Assembly (NCBI GenBank): GCA_017744495.1
Contig: JAGIBE010000290.1
Location: forward strand, 1-48,931
From: Caulobacter sp.
GTDB lineage: Bacteria > Pseudomonadota > Alphaproteobacteria > Caulobacterales > Caulobacteraceae
Direction: 5' to 3'
Length of the DNA: 48,931 nucleotides
The notes under the pieces are model-generated. The model did no database searches, was not told the DNA's origin, and saw only the letters and a list, made by a program, of their open reading frames with translations. The stretch's first letter is position 1, and every line of letters starts with the position of its first letter. The position numbers and the translations under genes are program-made. Positions 1 through 8,130 of this stretch are shown here, one piece after another.

Positions 1-440
1 AACTTGTACTGGGCGCCGACGCCGTAGTTGACGCTGTCGGCGTCGAACTTGTTCTCGACACCGGCCACGGTCTGCTTGAACTGGCTGTTGCCGTAGCCGA
101 CGCGGCCGATCAGGTCGATGTTCGGGGTCACCGGCAGGAAGCCCACGCCGTAGACCGCGGCCTGGTGGGTCTGCTCGATATTGGAGCGGACGCCGGCCTG
201 GTCGATATTGTCGTCCTTGACGCCGCCGGACAGCTCGCCCTCGACGCCGAAATGCGGAGTCAGCTTGGCGCCGAGGCGGCCCTGGATCGCGCCGGTATCG
301 GCGCCTTCGGCGCGGGAGCCGGCATAGCCGAGGGTGCCGTAGACGCCGGTGTCCTGGGCCTGGGCCAGGGCGGGCGCGGCGGCGATGGAAACAGCGACCA
401 CGGGAGCGGCCAGGACGGCCGCCGACATAAGAGCTTTCAT
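1..440 (-). CDS. Outer membrane beta-barrel protein, N-terminal part (runs off window start)
   Basis: The first 146 codons of a secreted protein can be read; the 3' end lies outside the window. The start ATG at 440 has a good ribosome binding site (CAGGAG, about 7 bases upstream). Residues 1-28 form a signal peptide ending in ALAQA. After it come alternating hydrophobic/polar stretches such as TGVYGTLGYAGSR and IDLIGRVGYGNS, typical of strands in small OmpA/OmpW-like beta-barrel (porin superfamily) proteins. It likely sits in the outer membrane as a structural or small-pore protein. It is transcribed divergently from the FabH-like gene. The exact family cannot be fixed because the C-terminus is missing. 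Fold confidence is high, function is unknown. Confidence 0.85.
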   Translation of the reverse strand, partial: MKALMSAAVLAAPVVAVSIAAAPALAQAQDTGVYGTLGYAGSRAEGADTGAIQGRLGAKLTPHFGVEGELSGGVKDDNIDQAGVRSNIEQTHQAAVYGVGFLPVTPNIDLIGRVGYGNSQFKQTVAGVENKFDADSVNYGVGAQYK

Positions 441-776
441 TGTTTTTACTCCTGTACTGGCGAGGCTGGGGAGCGCCTCGACGTTCACAGGGTTAGCCTT
501 GCCGTGGGGCCGCCTTTGGACCCTGGCTGGACCGTTTGGGGCCGTTGCGTGTCGATCGCGACACGTCCGTGGCGATTGTGGCGGCCCGGAATCGTTCCGC
601 CCACGGCGCTGAAAGCCGCCGGGGTGTGGCCTTCTTGCCGCTTGGGGAAGCTGACCTGCCGTGCGGGGAAAGGTGACGATCCCGACAAGCGTGCTATTGA
701 TCGGTCAAGAGAACCGAAAAGGCCCGCCCGCACCCGTTCCGGGGAGAGGCGCGCCAGCGTCACCGGGACCGCCGCC
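441..776. other. Divergent intergenic region with an imperfect palindrome
   Basis: This 336-bp stretch separates the outer membrane protein (leftward) from the FabH-like gene (rightward). No gene is credible in it. It should carry both promoters. On the minus strand a GCTAACCC element at about 489-496 resembles the Caulobacter housekeeping -10 (GCTANAWC), but I see no convincing -35. At 548-565 there is a dyad with 7-bp arms (CGTGTCG/CGACACG) around ATCG, which could be an operator. A short hairpin (GAGGC/GCCTC) lies in the presumed 5' leader of the outer membrane gene. Confidence 0.5.
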
Positions 777-1892
777 TTGCCTAAAGCCGTCATCGTCGCC
801 ACGGGGCTATACACCCCGCCCTTCAGCGTTTCGAACACCGAGCTGGTCGAGACCTTCAACGCCTATGTCGAGCGCTTCAACGCCGCCAACGCCGAGGCCA
901 TCGCCGCCGGCGAGGTCGCGGTCCTGCTGCCCTCCTCGCCCGAGTTCATCGAAAAGGCGTCCGGCATCAAGTCGCGCTTCGTGATGAACAAGGACGGCAT
1001 CGTTGATCCCGAAATCATGCGGCCGATCCTGCCGGAGCGTCCGAACGAGGAGATCTCGATCCTGGCCGAAATGGCCGTCGAGGCCGCCAAACAGGCCATC
1101 GCCCGCTGGGGCAAGCCGGCCTCGGAGATCGGCGCGGTGATCTGCGCCGCCTCGAACATGCAGCGCGCCTATCCGGCCATGGCCATCGAGGTGCAGCAGG
1201 CCCTGGGAGTCGACGGCTTCGCCTTCGACATGAACGTCGCCTGCTCGTCCGCCACCTTCGGCATCAAGACCGCCGCCGACTTCATCGCCACGGGCAGCGC
1301 CAAGGCCGTGCTGATGGTCAATCCCGAGATCTGCTCGGGCCACCTGAACTTCACCGACCGCGACAGCCATTTCATCTTCGGCGACGTGGCCACGGCCGTT
1401 ATCCTGGAAGAGGAAGGCCAGGCCAAGGACGGCTGGGAGATCCTAGGCACGCGCCTGAAGACCCAGTTCTCCAACAACATCCGCAACAATTTCGGCTTTC
1501 TGAACCGCGCGGCCCCGGAAGGGATCGGCGCCAAGGACAAGCTGTTCGTGCAGGAAGGCCGCAAGGTGTTCCGCGAGGTGGTGCCGATGGTCAGCGAGAT
1601 GATCGTCGAGCACGCCGGCGACATCGGCGTCGACCCGACGGGCCTCAAGCGCCTGTGGCTTCACCAGGCCAACATCAACATGAACGAGATGATCGGTCGC
1701 AAGGTGCTGGGCCGCGATCCCGAGCCCGGCGAGAACGTGATCATCCTGGACACCTACGCCAATACCAGCTCGGCCGGTTCGATCATCGCCTTCCACACGG
1801 CCAATGACGACTTCGCGGCGGGCGAGACCGGCCTGATCTGCAGCTTCGGCGCGGGTTATTCGGCGGGCACGGTGTTCGTCAGGAAGCGGTAG
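777..1892 (+). CDS. Beta-ketoacyl-ACP synthase III-like (FabH/thiolase-fold) protein
   Basis: A 371-residue thiolase-superfamily condensing enzyme that should join an acyl-CoA or acyl-ACP starter to a malonyl-type extender. The Cys-His-Asn triad of FabH-type enzymes is present: Cys156 in NVACSSATFG, His296 in LWLHQANIN, and Asn329 in YANTSSAGS. An insertion around residues 30-80 makes it longer than housekeeping FabH (about 320), so it belongs to the longer FabH-like group rather than to the core fatty acid enzyme. The reading frame is open far upstream, but conserved sequence begins at MPKAVIVATGLYTPPF. I therefore place the start at a TTG codon with only a weak Shine-Dalgarno; this choice is uncertain. 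The gene stands alone and converges on the M48 protease gene. Confidence 0.85.
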   Translation: MPKAVIVATGLYTPPFSVSNTELVETFNAYVERFNAANAEAIAAGEVAVLLPSSPEFIEKASGIKSRFVMNKDGIVDPEIMRPILPERPNEEISILAEMAVEAAKQAIARWGKPASEIGAVICAASNMQRAYPAMAIEVQQALGVDGFAFDMNVACSSATFGIKTAADFIATGSAKAVLMVNPEICSGHLNFTDRDSHFIFGDVATAVILEEEGQAKDGWEILGTRLKTQFSNNIRNNFGFLNRAAPEGIGAKDKLFVQEGRKVFREVVPMVSEMIVEHAGDIGVDPTGLKRLWLHQANINMNEMIGRKVLGRDPEPGENVIILDTYANTSSAGSIIAFHTANDDFAAGETGLICSFGAGYSAGTVFVRKR

Positions 1893-1903
1893 GCTCCACG
1901 ATC

Positions 1904-1929
1904 GGGGACGTGCGCATGCGCACGTCCCC
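1904..1929. terminator. 26-bp perfect palindrome between convergent genes
   Basis: Eleven bases after the FabH-like stop codon lies a perfect 26-bp palindrome with arms GGGGACGTGCG around CATG. As RNA it gives an 11-bp GC-rich stem with a 4-base loop on either strand. No T-run follows. It sits just before the end of the convergent M48 gene, so a bidirectional terminator or a REP-type element is the natural reading. Terminator function is inference. Confidence 0.5.
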
Positions 1930-1942
1930 ATCAAGGTCACGG

Positions 1943-3124
1943 CTACTGCGGCTTAGGATGCGCCGCTTTCCAGTCCATGGCCCGGCGGATCCGATTGCCC
2001 ACGGCCGGGTGATCGTAGAACAGCATCTCCTCCAGGCGGCTGGGTGTGGCCGCGCGGTATTCGATGGTCTTGACCAGGGCCTTGGACAGGCCGTCGGGCT
2101 CGTTGAAATGCTCCAGGCTGTAGCGGTCGGCGTCGCTCTCGGCGATGCGGATCAGGCTGTTGGTCAGAGGCGTGCCCAGAAGCGACAGCACCGCCAGGAT
2201 CACGCTCAGCACCGGCAGGCCGGCCGGATCGGCCAGACCCTTGATCGTGTCGCCGCCCAGCAGGGCGCAGACCGGTGCGAACAGGCGATCGACCAGGAAA
2301 AAGACGACGACGGCCAGCAGGCTCATCACCCCGGCGATCCAGAGCGCATGGTGATGGGCGTAGTGGCCCATCTCGTGACCGACGACGCCGCGCACCTCGG
2401 CCAGATCGCCCCCCTGCTTGAACATGGTGTCGCTCATCGCCACGCGAGCCGAGCCGAACACGCCCGAGACGTTGGCGGTATAGGCGTTCGATTGCTTGGA
2501 GCCGTTGTAGACGAAGATCTTGTCGCTCGGGATGCCATTGGCCTTGGCCATGGCGACAACCTGATCGCGCACCGGACCGGCCGGCGCGGGCGTGTAGTGG
2601 TTGAAGATCGGCTCGATATAGATCGGCGACAGCACCATCATGATGGTGATGAACACGGCGGTCAGCCCGCCGCTCCACAGCCACCAGCTGCGCGGCGCCT
2701 TGCGGATCAGGGCATAGAGGGCCGTCAGGAACAGACCGAACAGCACGGCGCTGATCGCCAGGCTGATGGCGGCCTCGCCCAGCCAGCCGCCGAAGGCCTG
2801 GCTGGTCAGGCCGTACTGCTTCTGGCGCCACCAAGCGGAATAGGCCGACCACGGCAGGCTCAGGACGCCGTCGATGAACAGGTACACGATCCCGACCACC
2901 AGGCTGACCAGCACCGGCCGCGACTTGCGCCGCTCCAGCCGTCGACGCAGTCCCACCAGCACGCCCCAGCGCACGATCACGAACGAGACCAGCACCGAGA
3001 CCAGGAAACCCCACAGCAGCAACCAGTGGCCGCCCTGGGTGTAGGCCGTGGCCTTGGCGTGGGCTTCGGGCGGCAGCTGCGCCAGATAGGCGGCGGTCGC
3101 CGCGGCTGGATCGAACAGAACCAT
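1943..3124 (-). CDS. M48 family metalloprotease (Ste24/CAAX protease type)
   Basis: A 393-residue integral membrane zinc endopeptidase. The catalytic motif HEMGH is at residues 250-254 (VVGHEMGHYAHH), and the third zinc ligand is expected in the downstream ESDADRYSLE segment. Several hydrophobic membrane segments lie in the first 180 residues and two more follow the active site, as in Ste24-type M48A proteases; the soluble domain carries the conserved NAYTANV and GSARVAMSDTM stretches. Bacterial homologues are thought to act in envelope protein quality control. The start ATG at 3124 has a strong GGGGGA ribosome binding site. It is single and divergent from the amino acid ABC operon. Family assignment is firm; substrates cannot be told from sequence. 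Confidence 0.93.
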   Translation of the reverse strand: MVLFDPAAATAAYLAQLPPEAHAKATAYTQGGHWLLLWGFLVSVLVSFVIVRWGVLVGLRRRLERRKSRPVLVSLVVGIVYLFIDGVLSLPWSAYSAWWRQKQYGLTSQAFGGWLGEAAISLAISAVLFGLFLTALYALIRKAPRSWWLWSGGLTAVFITIMMVLSPIYIEPIFNHYTPAPAGPVRDQVVAMAKANGIPSDKIFVYNGSKQSNAYTANVSGVFGSARVAMSDTMFKQGGDLAEVRGVVGHEMGHYAHHHALWIAGVMSLLAVVVFFLVDRLFAPVCALLGGDTIKGLADPAGLPVLSVILAVLSLLGTPLTNSLIRIAESDADRYSLEHFNEPDGLSKALVKTIEYRAATPSRLEEMLFYDHPAVGNRIRRAMDWKAAHPKPQ

Positions 3125-3294
3125 GAAATCCCCCGGTGGTTACGCGGCCTCGCAGGAAGCCAGACCGTGGGCCGGCCGTCAGGTTAAATCTCGGTCAGGT
3201 TGGCTTGGCCGGGCCGGCGGTGACGCTTGCCACTGGCGGTCGCGCGCTGGGCGTATAGAAATGCGCCCCTGAATTTCGTCCACCGAGGCTCCGC
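3125..3294. promoter_or_regulatory. Divergent promoter region, protease / ABC transporter
   Basis: This 170-bp gap must serve both the M48 gene and the amino acid transporter. A TATAGA element at 3254-3259 on the plus strand would be a reasonable -10 placing transcription start some 28 bases ahead of the binding-protein ATG. A matching -35 at the right spacing is not clear. Several GC-rich short dyads (GGCCGGCC and similar) are present but are not distinctive in this composition. Confidence 0.3.
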
Positions 3295-4089
3295 ATGCGA
3301 TTCCCCGCTCGTCGTGAACTCCTGATCGCCCTGGCAGGCGGCGCCGTGCTCCTGGCCGGCTGCGGCGGCAAGACCGGCGACGTGGCCGAAACCGGGCTCA
3401 AGCGCGTCGAGGCGACGAAGGTCCTGCGCATCGGCCTGGAAGGCACCTATCCGCCATTCAACTTCCAGGACAAGGACGGCCAGCTGGCCGGCTTCGAGGT
3501 CGACTTCGCCAAGGCCCTGGCCGCCCAGATGAAGGTCAAGGCCGAGTTCCACCCCTCGCCATTCGCCGGTCTGCTGGGCGCCCTGGAGTCCAAGCGTATC
3601 GACGTGGTGATCAACCAGATCACCATCACGCCCGAGCGCGCGGCCAAGTACGACTTCTCGCGGCCCTACACCGTCTCGGGCATCCAGATCATCGTCCGGA
3701 AAGGCCAGACGGGCATCAGCACGCCCGCCGACCTGAAGGGCAGGAAGGTCGGCGTGGGTCTAGGCACCAACTACGAGAGCTGGCTGCGCAAGAATGTCCC
3801 CGGCGCCATCGTCCGCACCTATGACGACGACCCCACCAAGTACCAGGACCTCAAGGCCGGCCGCATCGACGCGGTGCTGAACGATCGCCTGGTGGCCGCC
3901 GACTTCGTCAAGACCACGCCCGACTTCGAAGCGTCCGGCCCGCCCTTCGCCAGCCAAGGCATGGGCGTGGCCATGCTGCGCGATCCGGCCATGAAGGTGA
4001 CGATCGACCAGGCCATCGACGCGCTGCGCGCCAACGGCCAGCTGGCGGCGATCTCGACCAAGTGGTTCGGTCAGGACGTGACGAAGTGA
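3295..4089 (+). CDS. Amino acid ABC transporter, substrate-binding lipoprotein
   Basis: A 264-residue solute-binding protein of family 3 (PBPb fold). The lipobox LLAGC puts the lipidated cysteine at residue 23, so it is probably anchored in the envelope facing the periplasm. Diagnostic stretches are LRIGLEGTYPPFNF near residue 45, GFEVDFAKALAAQM, and DVVINQITITPERAAKYDFSRPY. These match polar amino acid/cystine-type binding proteins (FliY/TcyA group). It is the first gene of a three-gene operon with the permease 25 bp downstream and the ATPase after it. The substrate is uncertain: cystine or another polar amino acid is the family expectation. Confidence 0.93.
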   Translation: MRFPARRELLIALAGGAVLLAGCGGKTGDVAETGLKRVEATKVLRIGLEGTYPPFNFQDKDGQLAGFEVDFAKALAAQMKVKAEFHPSPFAGLLGALESKRIDVVINQITITPERAAKYDFSRPYTVSGIQIIVRKGQTGISTPADLKGRKVGVGLGTNYESWLRKNVPGAIVRTYDDDPTKYQDLKAGRIDAVLNDRLVAADFVKTTPDFEASGPPFASQGMGVAMLRDPAMKVTIDQAIDALRANGQLAAISTKWFGQDVTK

Positions 4090-4114
4090 GGTCACGCGTT
4101 AGGATCGGGGTCCG

Positions 4115-4771
4115 ATGAACCCCGCCCTCGACCTCGTCGCCCAATCCGCCCCCCTGCTGCTGAAAGGCGCGGTCTACACCGTGCTGCTCAGCGTGATCGG
4201 CATGGGTGTGGGCTTGGTGATCGGCTTCGGCCTGGCCCTGATGCGGCTGTCTCGCAGTCCGCTGCTGCGCTGGCCGGCGGCCGTCTATGTCTCGGCGATC
4301 CGGGGCACGCCGCTGCTGGTCCAGCTGTTCCTGATCTATTACGGCCTGCCCCAGCTGGGGATCGAGCTGCCACCGCTGCTGGCGGCCGGGATCGGCTTCT
4401 CTATCAATATCGGCGCCTATGCCGGCGAGATCCTGCGCAGCGCCATCGCCGCCGTCGACAAGGGCCAGTGGGAAGCCGCCAGCGTGCTGGGCATGAGCCG
4501 CGGCCAGACCTTGCGCCGGATCATCCTGCCTCAAGCCGCCCGCACCGCCGTCGCGCCCCTGTCCAACAGCTTCATCAGCCTGGTCAAGGATACCTCCCTG
4601 GCCGCCACGATCCAGGTGCCCGAGCTCTTCCGCCAGGCCCAGCTGATCACCGCTCGCACCTACGAAATCTTCGCCATGTATCTGGCGGCCGCCGCCGTCT
4701 ACTGGGTTCTGTCCAGCCTGCTGGCCCTCGGCCAGACGCGGCTCGAGCGCCGCGCGGAGGGCCGCCGATGA
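4115..4771 (+). CDS. Amino acid ABC transporter permease
   Basis: A 218-residue HisM/TcyB-type inner membrane permease. It has about five hydrophobic segments and the cytoplasmic EAA loop (WEAASVLGMSRGQTLRRIILPQA region, about residues 120-140) that contacts the ATPase. IRGTPLLVQLFLIYYGLPQ is the classic signature of polar amino acid permeases. The stop codon overlaps the ATPase start by four bases (ATGA), implying translational coupling. Only one permease gene is present, so it would work as a homodimer. Assignment is firm. Confidence 0.94.
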   Translation: MNPALDLVAQSAPLLLKGAVYTVLLSVIGMGVGLVIGFGLALMRLSRSPLLRWPAAVYVSAIRGTPLLVQLFLIYYGLPQLGIELPPLLAAGIGFSINIGAYAGEILRSAIAAVDKGQWEAASVLGMSRGQTLRRIILPQAARTAVAPLSNSFISLVKDTSLAATIQVPELFRQAQLITARTYEIFAMYLAAAAVYWVLSSLLALGQTRLERRAEGRR

Positions 4772-5523
4772 CCAACACCTTGGGGAGCGCCATCGACGCC
4801 AAGGGCCTGATCAAGCGCTTCGGCTCCACCACCGTCGTCAACGGCGTGGACTTGACCGTCGCCGCTGGCGAAGTGGTGGCGGTCATCGGCCCCAGCGGCT
4901 CGGGCAAGAGCACTCTGCTGCGCTGCCTGGCGGGTCTGGAGGTCATCGACGGCGGGACCCTGACCGTGGCCGGCGTGACAGCGGGCTCCAGGCCGCCCCT
5001 GGCCCGCGCCTTGAAGGGCCGGGTTGGTTTCGTGTTCCAGAACTTCAACCTCTTCCCGCACCGCACGGCCCTGCAGAACGTCGCCGAGGGTCTGATCGTG
5101 GTGCGCGGCGTCAAGCCGGCGGAGGCCCATGACAAGGCCCGCGCCCTGCTGACCAAGGTCGGCCTGGCCCACCGAGTCGACGCCTATCCGCGCGAGCTCT
5201 CCGGCGGCCAGCAGCAGCGCTGCGCCATCGCCCGCGCCCTGGCCATGGACCCCGAGGTCATCCTGTTCGACGAGCCGACCTCCGCGCTCGACCCCGAACT
5301 GGTCGGCGAGGTGCTCACCGTGATCCGCGACCTGGCCGCCGAGAAGCGGACCATGGTCATCGTGACGCACCAGATGGACTTCGCCCGCGATGTGGCCGAT
5401 CGGACGCTGTTCATGGATGACGGCGTTATTCTCGAACAAGGCCCTTCCGCCGAAGTGCTCGGTTCGCCTAAGGAAGAGCGCACGCGGCGATTCCTCAGCA
5501 AGGTGAGCGGCCTAAGGTCATAA
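4768..5523 (+). CDS. Amino acid ABC transporter ATP-binding protein
   Basis: A 251-residue GlnQ/HisP-type ATPase that powers the importer encoded by the two genes before it. Walker A GPSGSGKST is at residues 41-49, the signature LSGGQQQR starts at residue 144, Walker B ends in D168-E169 (VILFDEPTSALDPE), and the switch histidine lies in IVTHQMDF. The start ATG at 4768 overlaps the permease stop by four bases. It is the last gene of the operon; the next gene begins about 60 bp later in another frame and looks unrelated. Assignment is firm. Confidence 0.95.
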   Translation: MTNTLGSAIDAKGLIKRFGSTTVVNGVDLTVAAGEVVAVIGPSGSGKSTLLRCLAGLEVIDGGTLTVAGVTAGSRPPLARALKGRVGFVFQNFNLFPHRTALQNVAEGLIVVRGVKPAEAHDKARALLTKVGLAHRVDAYPRELSGGQQQRCAIARALAMDPEVILFDEPTSALDPELVGEVLTVIRDLAAEKRTMVIVTHQMDFARDVADRTLFMDDGVILEQGPSAEVLGSPKEERTRRFLSKVSGLRS

Positions 5524-5585
5524 TTTGGCCTCCGGCGCCCCTCACCTCCTCTCCGCCGACGCCGTGTGCTGTGAGGCGAGGTCCT

Positions 5586-5888
5586 GTGAAACCCTATATC
5601 GATCTGCAAGGCGCATCGGGCGCCGTCTACCGTTACAAGCTGGCCGAGGATCGCGATCCCCGGACGACCATCGCCGGCAATTTCGTCTTCGTCGACGCGA
5701 CCGGAACCGTCGTCTATGCGGGCGAGGCGAACAATCTGCACGGGGCCGCCAACCGCTTCCCCGAGGCCTCCCTGAAGCACAAGGCCGAATATCTCTACAC
5801 CCGCCTGAACGTCTCGGGCGCCTCGCGCTCGGACGAGCTGCAGAACATCGTGGCGGCCGTCCGGCCGGTCATGAACAAGGGCGAGTAA
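5586..5888 (+). CDS. Small protein with a divergent GIY-YIG-like fold (uncharacterised)
   Basis: A 100-residue protein I do not recognise by name. Its layout recalls a GIY-YIG domain: GNF at residues 31-33 in the GIY position, VYAG ending at residue 46 in the YIG position, then NNL with Arg57 in the following helix, Glu84 in SDELQNI, and Pro94/Asn97 in RPVMN where GIY-YIG domains have the final Pro-x-x-Asn. The first tyrosine is Phe and the YIG isoleucine is Ala. The GTG start at 5586 has a GGCGAGG ribosome binding site; a second GTG at 5571 is possible. It lies between an ABC operon and recG. The homology is inference from motif spacing; a nuclease role is unproven. Confidence 0.6.
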   Translation: MKPYIDLQGASGAVYRYKLAEDRDPRTTIAGNFVFVDATGTVVYAGEANNLHGAANRFPEASLKHKAEYLYTRLNVSGASRSDELQNIVAAVRPVMNKGE

Positions 5889-5897
5889 GCCCTCTTT

Positions 5898-5935
5898 CGG
5901 ATCCCCGGCCGACAGAAGCGTCGCCCCGGGATCCG
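5898..5935. terminator. Hairpin after the small GIY-YIG-like gene
   Basis: Ten bases past the stop codon lies an inverted repeat with 8-bp arms CGGATCCC and GGGATCCG, separated by about 22 bases that contain further GC complementarity (CCGG). No T-run follows. It could end transcription before recG, but in this GC-rich sequence the call is tentative. Confidence 0.35.
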
Positions 5936-6034
5936 TCCGACCTTGTACGGTCGAGCTTCCCTTCGACATCGAGCACGAAAAGAGAACACGGCGGCGTCCA
6001 CATCCGGCGCAGGCTTCGCTATGGTGGAGTCCGC

Positions 6035-8110
6035 ATGCGCCCCGAGATTCTCTTTCCGCTGTTCACGCCGGTCTCCACGCTGAAGGGCGTGGGGCCGCGC
6101 GTCGCGCCGCTGGTCGAGCGCCTGGCGGGGCCGATCGTGCGCGACGTGCTGTTCACCACGCCCCAGGGCCTGATCCGCCGCACGGCGACCACCAGCGACC
6201 GCGCCGTCGACGGCCAGGTCCAGACCTTTCTGGTCACCATCGACGCCCATCTGCCGCCGCAACGATCCGGCCAGCCCTGGCGTGTCCGGGCCTGGGACGA
6301 GCACGGCTTCATCACCCTGACCTGGTTCAAGGGCCACGGCCCGCACCTGGAGCGCCAGCATCCGGTCGGCGCCAGGCGGGCCGTCAGCGGCAAGGTCGAG
6401 CGCTACGGGAACGAGATTCAGATCGCCCATCCGGACTACCTGCTGGACGCCGAGAAGGCGGGCGAGATCCCGGCGGTCGAACCAGTCTATCCGGCCACGG
6501 CGGGCCTGCCCTCGCGCACCTTCCGCAAGTTCGCCCAGGAGGCCCTGGAGCGCGCCGCCGTGCTGCCCGAATGGCAGGACTCGGCCTGGCTGACCAAGAG
6601 CGGCTTCCCGGCCTGGCGCGAGGCCCTGGTCCTGGTCCACGGCCCGCAGGCCGAGATTGACCTGTCGCCGATGTCGGCGGCCCGCCGCCGCCTGGCCTTC
6701 GACGAACTGCTGGCTCACCAATTGGCCCTGGCGCAGCGCAAGGCCGGAAAGCGTTCGCACCCCGCGCCGCGCATCCGGGCCGGCGACCTGTCCGACGCCG
6801 TCGAGAAGGCCCTGCCCTTCAGGCTGACCGGCGCCCAGATCAGGGCGCTGTCCGAAGTGCGCGGCGACATGGCCAGCGGCGAGCGCATGGCCCGGCTGCT
6901 GCAGGGCGACGTCGGTTCGGGCAAGACGGTGGTGGCCATGCTGGCCATGGCCGACGCCGCCTCCAGCGGCCTGCAATCGGCCCTGATGGCCCCGACCGAG
7001 ATCCTGGCCCGCCAGCATTATGAGACCCTGGCTCCGCCGCTGGAGGCGCAAGGTCTGGCCGTGATCCTGCTGACCGGCCGCGACAAGGGCTCGGTCCGAG
7101 CCTCGAAGCTGGCCAAGCTGGCCGACGGCTCGGCCGCCGTCGCGGTGGGCACCCACGCCCTGTTCCAGGACGATGTGGCGTTCAAGGCGTTGGGCCTGAC
7201 CATCATCGACGAGCAGCACCGCTTCGGGGTGAACGAGCGCAAGCGCCTACAAGATAAGGGAGCCGGCGCGCACCTGGTCGCCATGTCGGCCACGCCGATT
7301 CCGCGCACCCTGGAGCTGACCGTCTTCGGCGACCTGGACGTCTCGCGGATCGACGAGAAGCCGCCGGGCCGCACGCCGGTCGCCACCCGCGCCGTCCCGA
7401 CTCCGCGCATCCCCGAGATCATCGCCCGCCTTAAGGCCGCCTCGGAGTCCGGCGCCCAGGCCTTCTGGATATGCCCGCTGGTCTCGGAGTCCGAGAAGAT
7501 CGACCTGCGGGACGCCGAGATGCGCGCCGCCTCCCTGCGCCAGGCCATCGGCCCCAGCGTCGGCCTGGTCCACGGGCAGATGCCGGTGGCCGAGAAGGAC
7601 GCGGTCATGCAGGCCTTCGTCGACGGCGAGGTCAGCGTGTTGGTCGCCACCACCGTGGTCGAGGTCGGGGTCAATGTGCCCAACGCCAGCATCATGGTCA
7701 TCGAGCACGCCGACCGCTTCGGCCTGGCCCAGCTGCATCAGCTGCGCGGCCGCGTGGGGCGCGGGGCGCGCGAGAGCGCCTGCGTCCTGCTCTACGATCC
7801 GCCGCTGTCGGAGACCGCCCAGCAGCGGCTGGACATCCTGCGCCGCAGCGACGACGGCTTCGAGATCGCCGAGAAGGATCTGGAGCTGCGCGGCGGCGGC
7901 GACCCGCTGGGCCTCAAGCAGAGCGGCTTCCCCGCCTATCGCCTGGCCGACCCGGTGGCGCATCGCGACCTGATCGCCGCCGCGGCCGACGACGCCCGCC
8001 TGATCCTGGCCCGCGACCCCGACCTGACCAGCCCGCGCGGCCAGGCGGTGCGCGTGCTGCAGGAGCTGTTCGACTGGAAGGCCGCTTCTCCCTTGAATGA
8101 CGCTGGGTGA
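6035..8110 (+). CDS. recG: ATP-dependent DNA helicase RecG
   Basis: A 691-residue superfamily 2 helicase that remodels stalled forks and branched DNA. The N-terminal wedge/OB region covers about residues 1-270 (STLKGVGPRVAPLVERL at the start). Walker A GDVGSGKT has Lys297; the DEQH box is at residues 392-395 (IIDEQHRFGV); the second helicase lobe has VATTVVEVGVNVPNAS and HQLRGRVGRG. The RecG C-terminal feature FEIAEKDLELRGGGDPLGLKQSG is present. The length matches the family (about 690-700). The start ATG at 6035 is chosen because the frame upstream has no homologous sequence. The gene is complete. Confidence 0.97.
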   Translation: MRPEILFPLFTPVSTLKGVGPRVAPLVERLAGPIVRDVLFTTPQGLIRRTATTSDRAVDGQVQTFLVTIDAHLPPQRSGQPWRVRAWDEHGFITLTWFKGHGPHLERQHPVGARRAVSGKVERYGNEIQIAHPDYLLDAEKAGEIPAVEPVYPATAGLPSRTFRKFAQEALERAAVLPEWQDSAWLTKSGFPAWREALVLVHGPQAEIDLSPMSAARRRLAFDELLAHQLALAQRKAGKRSHPAPRIRAGDLSDAVEKALPFRLTGAQIRALSEVRGDMASGERMARLLQGDVGSGKTVVAMLAMADAASSGLQSALMAPTEILARQHYETLAPPLEAQGLAVILLTGRDKGSVRASKLAKLADGSAAVAVGTHALFQDDVAFKALGLTIIDEQHRFGVNERKRLQDKGAGAHLVAMSATPIPRTLELTVFGDLDVSRIDEKPPGRTPVATRAVPTPRIPEIIARLKAASESGAQAFWICPLVSESEKIDLRDAEMRAASLRQAIGPSVGLVHGQMPVAEKDAVMQAFVDGEVSVLVATTVVEVGVNVPNASIMVIEHADRFGLAQLHQLRGRVGRGARESACVLLYDPPLSETAQQRLDILRRSDDGFEIAEKDLELRGGGDPLGLKQSGFPAYRLADPVAHRDLIAAAADDARLILARDPDLTSPRGQAVRVLQELFDWKAASPLNDAG

Positions 8111-8130
8111 GGCGAAGGAGGCTGGCCGCC

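Noticed and set aside
165..776. Possible 200-residue N-terminal extension of the FabH-like protein
   Set aside because: The extension overlaps the outer membrane gene on the other strand, is not homologous to condensing enzymes, and the conserved domain starts at the TTG at 777.
5525..6034. Possible N-terminal extension of RecG
   Set aside because: It overlaps the small GIY-YIG-like gene in another frame, and RecG of normal length begins at 6035.
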